A stretch of DNA of 64,000 bases from positions 1 through 64,000 of the forward strand of contig NZ_FPJO01000031.1 of NCBI RefSeq assembly GCF_900119365.1, read 5' to 3'. This DNA is from Streptomyces atratus (lineage in GTDB: Bacteria; Actinomycetota; Actinomycetes; Streptomycetales; Streptomycetaceae). Every line of letters begins with the position of its first letter. Position 1 is the first letter of the stretch. The position numbers and the translations under genes were made by a program. The notes under the pieces were generated by a model. The model saw only the letters and a list, made by a program, of their open reading frames with translations. It was not told the origin of the DNA and made no database searches. Below are positions 51,527 through 58,967 of this stretch, piece by piece.

Positions 51527-52156
51527 ATGGACGAGGACCACGGCCTCGCCGCCACGGTGTTCGACGCACTGGGCGCCGACTACGAGCGGGCATTCGGCGG
51601 TTCCGCCGCCCATCACGCCTCGTTGCAACGGCTGCTGGGCGATCTCGCACCGCACAGCCGGGTCCTGGACGTCGGCAGCGGTACGGGGCGGCCGACCGCG
51701 CTGACCCTGACCGGGGCCGGGCACGATGTGCTGGGGGTCGACGTCTCGCCCGTCATGGCCGAACTGGCGGCCCGGCAGGTGCCCGGCGCGGCCTTCGAAT
51801 GCGCCGACATCCGCGAACTCCCCTTGGCCGATGGCACTTTCGACGCGGCCTGCGCGTACTTCTCACTGCTTCAGATGTCCCGCGAGGACCAGTCCCGGGT
51901 TCTGCGGAAGCTTGCGCGGCTGCTGGTTCCCGGTGGTCATCTGGTCGTGTCCACCGTGCCGCTGGACGTCGAGGACTTCGGTGTCGTCTTCATGGGGCAC
52001 GAGGTGCGGGCGACGAGCTTCGGACCGGAGGATTTCACCGAGCTGGTCACCGAGGCCGGCTTCTCGGTGGTGTGGGAGCAGAGCACCCTCTTCACCCCGG
52101 AGTACGAAGCGGCGGTGGCCGAGCCCCAGTTGTTCCTGCACTGCCGACGGGCCTGA
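51527..52156 (+). CDS. class I SAM-dependent methyltransferase
   Basis: A 209-aa methyltransferase with the AdoMet-binding motif RVLDVGSGTGRPTAL, then VLGVDVSPVMAELAARQVP, the acidic post-II segment CADIRELPLADGTFDAACAYFSLL and LVPGGHLVVSTVP. It resembles UbiE/Methyltransf_11 small-molecule enzymes; the substrate is unknown. The ATG at 51527 has AAGGAA 8 bases upstream. The in-frame extension towards 51284 is Arg-rich and non-homologous, so it was not used. Confidence 0.9.
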   Translation: MDEDHGLAATVFDALGADYERAFGGSAAHHASLQRLLGDLAPHSRVLDVGSGTGRPTALTLTGAGHDVLGVDVSPVMAELAARQVPGAAFECADIRELPLADGTFDAACAYFSLLQMSREDQSRVLRKLARLLVPGGHLVVSTVPLDVEDFGVVFMGHEVRATSFGPEDFTELVTEAGFSVVWEQSTLFTPEYEAAVAEPQLFLHCRRA

Positions 52157-52175
52157 CACCGGAGCCGGCGGTCTT

Positions 52176-52511
52176 TCAGCGCTCGACCGGAAGTCGCTCC
52201 GGGCGACGCGCGCGCCGGACCCCGGGACAGTGCCGGACGAGGGCGCCGGGGCGTCCGCCCGCACGCAGTGGGCCCTTCCAGTTGCGCAGTGCCTGCCTGC
52301 CGCACCCACGCCACTGCGCGGGCGAGACGGGTACGGCCTGCCCGCCCCGCGTGACCAGCGCGTTCACCGGAGTCATCGGGTCCGTCGCCATGGTCTTGGC
52401 GAGCAGCACGCCGATCACCAGCGGGGCCAGGGACAGCGCCAGGGTCGTGCCGGCCGTGGTGACCTGCTGGATGCGGGGGCGGAGCGGTGCGTCAGAAAGC
52501 ATGACTGTCAT
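52176..52511 (-). CDS. hypothetical small membrane protein, possibly frameshifted
   Basis: A 111-aa frame whose first ~55 residues look genuine: LRPRIQQVTTAGTTLALSL followed by the hydrophobic segment APLVIGVLLAKTMATDP (one membrane helix). After about residue 65 it becomes Arg/Gly-rich and resembles shifted coding sequence (RALRRAGGRPGALVRH-like), suggesting a frameshift or an over-long end. No family was recognised. It is convergent with the methyltransferase gene. Confidence 0.35.
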   Translation of the reverse strand: MTVMLSDAPLRPRIQQVTTAGTTLALSLAPLVIGVLLAKTMATDPMTPVNALVTRGGQAVPVSPAQWRGCGRQALRNWKGPLRAGGRPGALVRHCPGVRRARRPERLPVER

Positions 52512-52622
52512 TCGACCAGCGGCCGCCCGCCGCCGGATCGGACGACGTACTCAGCTCGACCCGCCCTCGTACTCACGCCCGGATGTACGAGGGCGGGCGC
52601 TGTGCCCGTCCGGTGACGGGCC

Positions 52623-53513
52623 CTACGCGTTGGTGCCGGCGTCGGAACCCGTTCCGGAGGCGGCCTTGATGCCCTTGGTGATGTCGTCCATGACCGAGAG
52701 CGCGGGCGCCTCGGAGCTGATGTCGAAGCCGGACCGGACCACGATCAGCATGTCCTTGGAGCGGGGGGACGGGAAGGCCAGCGACTGGACGTACCCGTCG
52801 TCACCGTTCTTCGTCACCACCTTCCAGCGCACCACGTATCCCTGCTCGCCGGCCACGGTGACCGGCTCGGACTTCAGCTCCTGATGCGAGGTGATGCCGC
52901 CGTAGATCTTCTCGCCGTACGATTCCGTGGCATTGGCGGAGATGTCCTTCACCGCCGTGGCCTTCGCGGTCGTGGTGTCGAGCTTCAGGCCCTTCGCGGG
53001 CATGGAGAACACCCCGCCTCGCACGCACTGTTCGGAGGTGTCACCGGGACAGGGGTACTCACCCGTGGTCACCCCCGCACCGGCGATTCCGGAGCTCCCC
53101 TTCCAGCCGTCGGGCACCGGCAGGCTGATTCCGCTGGTCAGGTCCGTGGCGTAGCCGTCCTCGGTCTGCGGCATCTGCCGCTCGGGGCCTCCGCTCCCGC
53201 CGCCGCCCCCGCCCGGCGCGCCCGGCCCCCGGCCGGGAGCCTCCGACGGCGCGGTGGACGGATTCGGCGCCGCGCGTCCGTCGGTGTCTCCGGAGTTGTT
53301 CGACAGCAGGAAGAGGCCGCCCCCGATGGCGGCGAGGACCACCACACCAGCGGTGATGCCCAGTCCGATGCGCATCCGGCGGCGCCGGACCACGGCGGGA
53401 GGCACGCGGAGCTGGTCGGTCCAGCGGGTGCCGTCCCACCAGCGCTCGTGGACGGGACCGATTCCTGTATACCCGGGGTCTGGGTGCCAGCCGGGCGGGC
53501 TCATCTGGGTCAC
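52623..53513 (-). CDS. DUF2510-domain membrane-anchored protein
   Basis: A 296-aa protein beginning with a DUF2510 motif (PPGWHPDPGYTGIGPVHERWWDGTRWTDQ). A basic stretch RRRRMRIG and one membrane helix (about residues 48-68, ITAGVVVLAAIGGGLFLL) follow. A Ser/Pro/Gly-rich linker then leads to an extracytoplasmic domain (~110-296, ISLPVPDGWKGSS; KDMLIVVRSGFD) typical of Streptomyces surface proteins of unknown role. I chose GTG 53513, preceded by GGTGGGG; ATG 53504 is possible. Confidence 0.78.
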   Translation of the reverse strand: MTQMSPPGWHPDPGYTGIGPVHERWWDGTRWTDQLRVPPAVVRRRRMRIGLGITAGVVVLAAIGGGLFLLSNNSGDTDGRAAPNPSTAPSEAPGRGPGAPGGGGGGSGGPERQMPQTEDGYATDLTSGISLPVPDGWKGSSGIAGAGVTTGEYPCPGDTSEQCVRGGVFSMPAKGLKLDTTTAKATAVKDISANATESYGEKIYGGITSHQELKSEPVTVAGEQGYVVRWKVVTKNGDDGYVQSLAFPSPRSKDMLIVVRSGFDISSEAPALSVMDDITKGIKAASGTGSDAGTNA

Positions 53514-53612
53514 GCGCCCCACCGTAGAACGGTTGCGTGAGAATCGCATGAATCAGACGTGCCGGCGGGGTTCTCCGCCGTCTCCGCGTCATCCTCTGTG
53601 GGAGGCCGAACG

Positions 53613-53936
53613 ATGAGCGAACAATCAGCCGTGCGGATCGAGCGCGACGGCGCCGTGTTCACGGTGATCCTGAGCCGGCCCGGGGTCCGCAACGCCGTGG
53701 ACGGGCCGACCGCGAGCCAACTGGCCGATGCCTTCCGGGAGTTCGACGAGGATCCGGACGCGTCCGTCACCGTGCTGGGGGGCGAGGGCGGTACCTTCTG
53801 CGCGGGCGCAGACCTGAAGGGCATCGGTACGGAGCGGGGCAACAAGGTCCTGGCCGACGGCGCCGCCCCGCGAGCCGCTCTACGCTCATCGGATGTCGAC
53901 CACCAATCAGTACCCCGCCAAGCCCCGGCCCGGTGA
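53613..53936 (+). pseudogene. enoyl-CoA hydratase/isomerase, 3'-truncated
   Basis: The first ~75 residues match the crotonase fold start (VRIERDGAVFTVILSRPGVRNAVDGPTASQLADAF; VTVLGGEGGTFCAGADLKGIGTERGNKV, with the oxyanion-hole GADLK). Homology then ends near 53860 and the frame runs into the next gene to a stop at 53936. A crotonase needs about 250 residues, including the second catalytic region, so this is a truncated, non-functional gene. The ATG at 53613 with GGAGG upstream is intact. Confidence 0.8.
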
Positions 53937-54942
53937 CCGGGTCGCCGTGCTGTCACCCTCTTCCGGCCTCCCCGGCATCCTGCCCCTGCCCCATGAACTG
54001 GGACTGCGCAGGCTCCGCGAAGAATTCGGGCTCGAACCCGTGGAATACCCGACGACGCGGAAGATGGGCTCCACCCCGCAGGAACGGGCCGCCGACATCC
54101 ACGCCGCGTTCGCCGACCCGGACATCAAGGCCGTGGTCTCCAGCATCGGCGGCGACGACCAGATCACCGTGCTGCCGTACCTGGACCGCGACCTGCTGCG
54201 CGCCAACCCCAAGCCCTTCTTCGGGTACAGCGACAACACCAACCTGCTGGTGGTCCTCGAAAACCTGGGCATCGTCGGCTATCACGGCGGCACGGTGATG
54301 GTCGAGATGGGGCGTCCCGGTGCGATCCACCCGCTGACCGCCGAATCCCTGCGGGCCGCGCTCTTCACCCGCGGTGCCTTCGAACTCACCCCGCCCAAGG
54401 AGACCGGCGGGGCGAACGGCCGGTGGGAGGAGCCCCGTACCTTCGACTCCGAACCCGAGATGCGGCCCTGCAGCGGCTGGATTTGGCACAACGCCGACGG
54501 CCGGACCGTGAAGGGTGCGAGCTGGGGCGGAAGTCTGGAGATCCTGTCCTGGATGTTGATGGCCGATCGCGAGATCCGGCCGGTGGACAGCTACGCGGGA
54601 CGGGTGCTGTTCCTCGAAACCTGCGAGGAGATGCCCTCGGCCGACGAGGTCTACCGGATTCTGCGGAACATGGGGGAGCGCGGTCTGCTCGCGCAGTTCC
54701 CCGCCCTCCTCATGGGCCGGGCCAAGAACTGGTCGTTCGAGCAACCGCGCGACGCCGAGGCGGGGGAGCGGTTCCGTGAGGAGCAACGGCAGTCGGTTCT
54801 GAGGGCATTGAGCGAGTACGCCCCCGAGACCATGGCCGTCCTCGACGTGGACCTCGGTCACACCGACCCCCAGCTGGTCATTCCGTTCGGCGGGCAGATC
54901 GAGGTGGACGGAGTGGGCCGCCGCATCGTCGTCACCTACTGA
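53893..54942 (+). CDS. S66-family peptidase, LD-carboxypeptidase / MccF-like
   Basis: A 349-aa serine peptidase of family S66. The nucleophile region is FFGYSDNTNLL (Ser of GYSD), with later conserved LFLETCEEMPS (Glu) and VDLGHTDPQLVIPFGG (His). Length and the WGGSLEILSWMLM block favour the MccF-like branch, which cleaves acyl-sulfamoyl-adenylate or peptidyl toxins such as microcin C, rather than classical LdcA. There is no Shine-Dalgarno before ATG 53893, but TACGCT lies 6 bases upstream, so the mRNA may be leaderless. It overlaps the truncated hydratase frame. Confidence 0.9.
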   Translation: MSTTNQYPAKPRPGDRVAVLSPSSGLPGILPLPHELGLRRLREEFGLEPVEYPTTRKMGSTPQERAADIHAAFADPDIKAVVSSIGGDDQITVLPYLDRDLLRANPKPFFGYSDNTNLLVVLENLGIVGYHGGTVMVEMGRPGAIHPLTAESLRAALFTRGAFELTPPKETGGANGRWEEPRTFDSEPEMRPCSGWIWHNADGRTVKGASWGGSLEILSWMLMADREIRPVDSYAGRVLFLETCEEMPSADEVYRILRNMGERGLLAQFPALLMGRAKNWSFEQPRDAEAGERFREEQRQSVLRALSEYAPETMAVLDVDLGHTDPQLVIPFGGQIEVDGVGRRIVVTY

Positions 54943-54975
54943 GCCGGAGCCGGAGCCGGAGCGTGGCCCGATCTT

Positions 54976-54986
54976 TGGTCCGACCA
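54976..54986. promoter_or_regulatory. LldR/FadR-type operator in front of lutR
   Basis: TGGTCCGACCA matches the TGGT-N3-ACCA palindrome bound by FadR-subfamily GntR regulators of lactate genes. It overlaps a -35-like TTGGTC, with a -10-like CATAGT at 55001-55006. The same site recurs in front of lutA, so the regulator probably controls itself and lutABC. Confidence 0.75.
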
Positions 54987-55068
54987 TATGCGGTGTGTGA
55001 CATAGTTGAAGATCGGGCAGCAGAAGCGACGGCAACCGGACGATTCCGGCCGAGGCAGGGGGTGACGG

Positions 55069-55815
55069 ATGCCCGTCGAATGGCAACCCGTACGGCAGTC
55101 CCGTACGCACGAGCTCGTGCTCCAGAGCATCGAGGAACGGGTGCTCGCCGGCGAACTCCGGGCGGGCGACCGGCTGCCGCCCGAGCGCGAACTCGCGCCG
55201 GTGCTCGGGGTCAGCCGCTCCGCGCTGCGCGAGGCGCTGCGGGTGCTGGAGACCATCGGTGTGCTGGTCGCACAGCCTGGCCGGGGGCCGGACGCCGGGG
55301 CGCGGATCGTACGCAACCCCGACGACGCGCTCGGGCGGCTGCTGCGACTCCACTTCGCGCTGGGCAGCTACAGCCTGGAGGACGTCCTGGAGGCACGCGT
55401 CGTGCTGGAGAGGTCCAGTTTCGAGGCGGCCGCGCGGCATGTCTCCCCGGAGGACCTCGACGAGGCGGAGGCGCTGGTCGTGCGCATGGGGGAGCCGGAC
55501 GTCGGGGTGCCTGAGTTCAACGATCTGGACACCCGGTTCCATGTACACATCGCCCGCAGCTCCGGCAATGAACTGACCTCCACGCTCACCTCCGCCGTCC
55601 GTGAGTCGGTGCGCCCGCTGATCCTGCGGGCGCTGGAGGAGGCCGAGGACTGGCCGGCCACGGCCGCCGCGCTCAACGCGGAGCACACCGAACTGCTGGG
55701 GCTGGTACGGGCCGGCAAGGGTGCGAAGGCCGCCGATCTCGTCGAGCGGCACATCCGCAGCCTCCACGGCACGCTGGTGGACGAGAAATCCGGCCGGGTG
55801 CGCGAGGACTCCTGA
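55069..55815 (+). CDS. lutR: FadR/GntR-family regulator of lactate utilisation
   Basis: A 248-aa GntR regulator: winged HTH at residues ~12-75 (HELVLQSIEERVLAGELRAGDRLPPERELAPVLGVSRSALREALRVLE) and a helical FCD effector domain (LEARVVLERSSFEAAARH; LDTRFHVHIARSSGNELTSTL; EHTELLGLVRAGKGAKAADLVERHI). The FCD metal-binding Asp/His residues appear present. Its position before lutABC and the shared TGGT-N3-ACCA operators argue for lactate sensing. The ATG at 55069 follows GGGGG. Confidence 0.88.
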   Translation: MPVEWQPVRQSRTHELVLQSIEERVLAGELRAGDRLPPERELAPVLGVSRSALREALRVLETIGVLVAQPGRGPDAGARIVRNPDDALGRLLRLHFALGSYSLEDVLEARVVLERSSFEAAARHVSPEDLDEAEALVVRMGEPDVGVPEFNDLDTRFHVHIARSSGNELTSTLTSAVRESVRPLILRALEEAEDWPATAAALNAEHTELLGLVRAGKGAKAADLVERHIRSLHGTLVDEKSGRVREDS

Positions 55816-55931
55816 CCCGCACCGAGGGCTCCGAGCCGGGTGGGTCGAAGCCCTCTGTGCGCGAGGAGATTGTCAGGTGCATGTAAATCACCGTGTGGCG
55901 CCGCAGCCTTCATGTTCCGGACCGAGGCTAG

Positions 55932-55946
55932 TATGGTCGGACCATA
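55932..55946. promoter_or_regulatory. perfect LldR/FadR-type operator at the lutA promoter
   Basis: TATGGTCGGACCATA is a perfect 15-bp palindrome with the TGGT-N3-ACCA core. It overlaps a -10-like TAGTAT (55929-55934) 33 bp before the lutA ATG, so a bound repressor would block the promoter directly. Confidence 0.85.
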
Positions 55947-55978
55947 AAAATGCAGAAGCGAACGATCGGAGAGACCCC

Positions 55979-56746
55979 ATGCGCATCGGACTCTTCGCCA
56001 CCTGTCTGGGAGACACGCTCTTCCCCGAGGCGGTGAAATCGACCGCGGTCCTGCTCGCCCGCCTGGGCCACGACGTGGTGTTCCCGCCGGGGCAGACCTG
56101 CTGCGGTCAGATGCATGTCAACACCGGCTATCAGCGCGAACCCGTGCCCCTGGTGCGGAACTTCGCCGAGCAGTTCGGCGACGCCTCGATCGAGGCCGTC
56201 GTCATGCCGTCCGGATCGTGCGCGGGCTCGGTCCGTCACCAGCACGAGATCGTCGCCGAACGGTACGGGGACGCGTCGCTGCGCGCGGGCGTCGCCACCG
56301 TCAAGGCCAAGACGTACGAGCTGTCGGAGTTCCTCGTGGACGTCCTGGACGCCGAGGACGTCGGCGCGTACTTCCCGCACCGGGTGACGTACCACCCCAC
56401 CTGTCACTCCCTGCGCATGCTCCGCGTCGGTGACAAGCCCCTGAAGCTGCTCCGCGCCGTCGACTCCATCGACCTCGTCGAGCTCCCCGAAGCCGACTCC
56501 TGCTGCGGATTCGGCGGCACCTTCGCCGTCAAGAACGCCGAGACGTCGACCGCGATGCTCCAGGACAAGATGCGCAACATCGCCGGCACCGACGCCGAGG
56601 TCTGCACCGCGGGCGACTCGTCCTGTCTGATGCACATCGGCGGCGGACTCTCCCGGATCAGGTCGGGCACCCGGACCCTGCACCTCGCCCAGATCCTCTC
56701 CGCCACCCGCACCTCGCCGTACGTCCCCACGGAGGCTGTCCGATGA
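55979..56746 (+). CDS. lutA: lactate utilisation protein A (CCG-domain iron-sulfur subunit)
   Basis: A 255-aa protein with two CCG (cysteine-rich) domains: Cys9 in ATCLGDTLFPE with Cys41-Cys42 in TCCGQMH, and CHSLRML with SCCGFGGTFAVK. These ligate iron-sulfur clusters or heterodisulfide-type centres. With LutB and LutC it oxidises L-lactate to pyruvate in the cytoplasm. ATG 55979 has CGGAGAGA upstream and lies close behind the operator. Its stop overlaps lutB (ATGA). Confidence 0.94.
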   Translation: MRIGLFATCLGDTLFPEAVKSTAVLLARLGHDVVFPPGQTCCGQMHVNTGYQREPVPLVRNFAEQFGDASIEAVVMPSGSCAGSVRHQHEIVAERYGDASLRAGVATVKAKTYELSEFLVDVLDAEDVGAYFPHRVTYHPTCHSLRMLRVGDKPLKLLRAVDSIDLVELPEADSCCGFGGTFAVKNAETSTAMLQDKMRNIAGTDAEVCTAGDSSCLMHIGGGLSRIRSGTRTLHLAQILSATRTSPYVPTEAVR

Positions 56747-58287
56747 GCAGCACCTTCCTCGGCATGCCCGCGACCCCGCCCCGCTCCCCGTACGGGACCG
56801 GCAATCTGCGCGGCGACCGGAAGTTCCCCAAGGCCGCCCACGACGAACTGCGCAACGAACAGCTGCGCCGCAACCTCGGCCGGGCCACCCGCACCATCCG
56901 CGCCAAACGCCTCAACGTCACCGGTGAGCTGCCCGACTGGGAAGCACTGCGCGAGGCGGGATCGGCCATCAAGACCGACACCATGAACCGGCTCCCCGAA
57001 CTCCTTGAGCAGCTGGAGAGGAAGGTCACCGAGCGCGGCGGCACCGTCCACTGGGCGCGCGACGGCGTCGAGGCCAACGAGATCGTCACCCGGCTGGTCA
57101 AGGCGACGGGCAGCAGCGACGTCATCAAGGTCAAGTCGATGGCGACCCAGGAGATCGGCCTCAACGAACACCTCGAATCGGTCGGCATCACTCCGTACGA
57201 GACCGACCTCGCCGAACTGATCGTCCAGCTCGCGCACGACAAGCCGTCGCACATCCTGGTCCCCGCGATCCACCGCAACCGCGACGAGATCCGGCAGATC
57301 TTCCTCAAGGAGATCCCGGGCGTCGACCCGGGACTGGACAACGTACCCGCGCATCTGGCCGCCGCCGCCCGCGCCTATCTGCGCGAGAAGTTCATGACGA
57401 CCGAGGTGGCGGTCTCCGGCGCCAACTTCGGCATCGCCGAGACCGGGACCCTCGCCGTCGTGGAGTCCGAGGGCAACGGCCGCATGTGCCTGACGATGCC
57501 CGACACCCTGATCACCGTCATGGGCATCGAGAAGGTGCTGCCGCGCTACCAGGACCTCGAAGTCTTCCTTCAGCTGCTGCCGCGCTCCTCCACCGGCGAG
57601 CGGATGAACCCGTACACCTCGATGTGGACCGGGGTGACGCCGGGCGACGGGCCGCAGGACTTCCACCTGGTCCTGCTCGACAACGGACGCACCGCGGCGC
57701 TCGCCGACCGGATCGGACGCGAGGCCCTCAACTGCATCCGCTGCTCGGCCTGCCTCAACGTCTGCCCGGTGTACGAACGGGCCGGCGGCCACGCGTACGG
57801 ATCGACGTATCCCGGACCGATCGGCGCGGTCCTCACCCCGCAGCTCGCCGGAATGCACGCGGCCAAGGGCGACCCCAACAGCTCGCTGCCGTACGCCTCC
57901 AGCCTCTGCGGCGCCTGTTTCGACGCCTGCCCGGTCAAGATCGACATTCCGTCGCTCCTGGTCGAACTGCGCCACCAGAACACCGAACAGTCCGGCACGA
58001 CGGCGGAGAAGCTGGCCATGAAGGCCGCGGCCACCGTCATGAAGCACCCGAAACTCTTCACCGCCGCGCAGAAGGGGGCGGGGATCGGCCGCCTCGTCGG
58101 CGGGCGGGACGGCAGGATCTCGCATCTGCCGCCGCCGTTCAACGGCTGGAGCGAGAGCCGGGACACCGCGGCGCCGCCGAAGCAGACCTTCCGCTCCTGG
58201 CTGGCATCGGCGGAGGGCGCCCAGGCGATGCGGGCCGCCGCGGGCGAGTACGAGAAGAACCGGAAGCAGAAGGAGGAGGAGAAGTGA
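56743..58287 (+). CDS. lutB: lactate utilisation protein B (iron-sulfur electron-transfer subunit)
   Basis: A 514-aa protein. The N-terminal ~300 residues are a LUD domain (MATQEIGLNEHLESVGITPYETDLAE; GANFGIAETGTLAVVESEGNGRM). Two 4Fe-4S ferredoxin motifs follow (CIRCSACLNVCPVYERAGG; CGACFDACPVKIDIPSLL). This is the LldF/YkgF architecture that passes electrons from lactate oxidation. It overlaps both neighbours by 4 bp. Confidence 0.95.
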   Translation: MSSTFLGMPATPPRSPYGTGNLRGDRKFPKAAHDELRNEQLRRNLGRATRTIRAKRLNVTGELPDWEALREAGSAIKTDTMNRLPELLEQLERKVTERGGTVHWARDGVEANEIVTRLVKATGSSDVIKVKSMATQEIGLNEHLESVGITPYETDLAELIVQLAHDKPSHILVPAIHRNRDEIRQIFLKEIPGVDPGLDNVPAHLAAAARAYLREKFMTTEVAVSGANFGIAETGTLAVVESEGNGRMCLTMPDTLITVMGIEKVLPRYQDLEVFLQLLPRSSTGERMNPYTSMWTGVTPGDGPQDFHLVLLDNGRTAALADRIGREALNCIRCSACLNVCPVYERAGGHAYGSTYPGPIGAVLTPQLAGMHAAKGDPNSSLPYASSLCGACFDACPVKIDIPSLLVELRHQNTEQSGTTAEKLAMKAAATVMKHPKLFTAAQKGAGIGRLVGGRDGRISHLPPPFNGWSESRDTAAPPKQTFRSWLASAEGAQAMRAAAGEYEKNRKQKEEEK

Positions 58288-58916
58288 CGACCGCTCGTGA
58301 AACGGTGCTGGGCAGGATCAAGGACGCCCTCGCCCTCGCCCCCACCCCGGACACCACCGTCCCGCGCGCCTACCGCACCGGCCGCACCCTCCCCGACGAC
58401 GAGCGCCTGGCCCTCTTCACCGACCGGCTCGTCGACTACAGGGCGACGGTGCACACCTGCACCGCCGACCGCACGGCCCAGGCCGTCGCCGAGGTGCTGC
58501 GGGAGCACGGAGCGCGGCGGATCGGTGTGCCGGCCGGACTCGACCCGCTGTGGCTCGACGCGTACGACGGCGAGGTCCAGCAGGATTCCGGCGACATCCC
58601 GGCGCCCCGGCTCGACGCCCTGGACGGTGTCCTCACCGCCTCCGCCGTCAGCTGCGCCGAGACGGGCACGATCTTCCTGGACGGCTCGCCAGACCAGGGA
58701 CGGCGGGCGCTGTCCCTGGTCCCCGATCTCCATGTGTGCGTCGTCGATCTGTCCACGGTCGAGGCCGGTGTGCCGGAAGCGGTGGCGCGGCTGGAGCCCC
58801 AGCGGCCGACGACGCTGATCAGCGGACCCTCGGCCACGTCCGACATCGAACTGGAGCGGGTGGAGGGCGTGCACGGTCCGCGCACCCTGGCCGTGGTGAT
58901 CAGGACGGACCGGTAG
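58284..58916 (+). CDS. lutC: lactate utilisation protein C (LUD-domain subunit)
   Basis: A 210-aa LUD-domain (DUF162/YkgG) protein: RDTLDGVLTASAVSCAETGTIFLDG-type core (AVSCAETGTIFLDGSPDQGRRALS) and the C-terminal TLISGPSATSDIELERVEGVHGPRTL. It completes the lutABC operon for L-lactate oxidation. The GTG at 58284 overlaps the lutB stop (GTGA), with AGGAGGAG upstream. Confidence 0.93.
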   Translation: MTTARETVLGRIKDALALAPTPDTTVPRAYRTGRTLPDDERLALFTDRLVDYRATVHTCTADRTAQAVAEVLREHGARRIGVPAGLDPLWLDAYDGEVQQDSGDIPAPRLDALDGVLTASAVSCAETGTIFLDGSPDQGRRALSLVPDLHVCVVDLSTVEAGVPEAVARLEPQRPTTLISGPSATSDIELERVEGVHGPRTLAVVIRTDR

Positions 58917-58931
58917 GTCCCTGCCGGCGGG

Positions 58932-58963
58932 CGGGGTGCACGGCGCGACGGCCGCGCACCCCG
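58932..58963. terminator. bidirectional terminator after lutC
   Basis: CGGGGTGC (58932-58939) pairs with GCACCCCG (58956-58963); the loop holds a second short stem. It separates the convergent lutC and DUF2264 genes. Confidence 0.6.
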
Positions 58964-58967
58964 GCGC

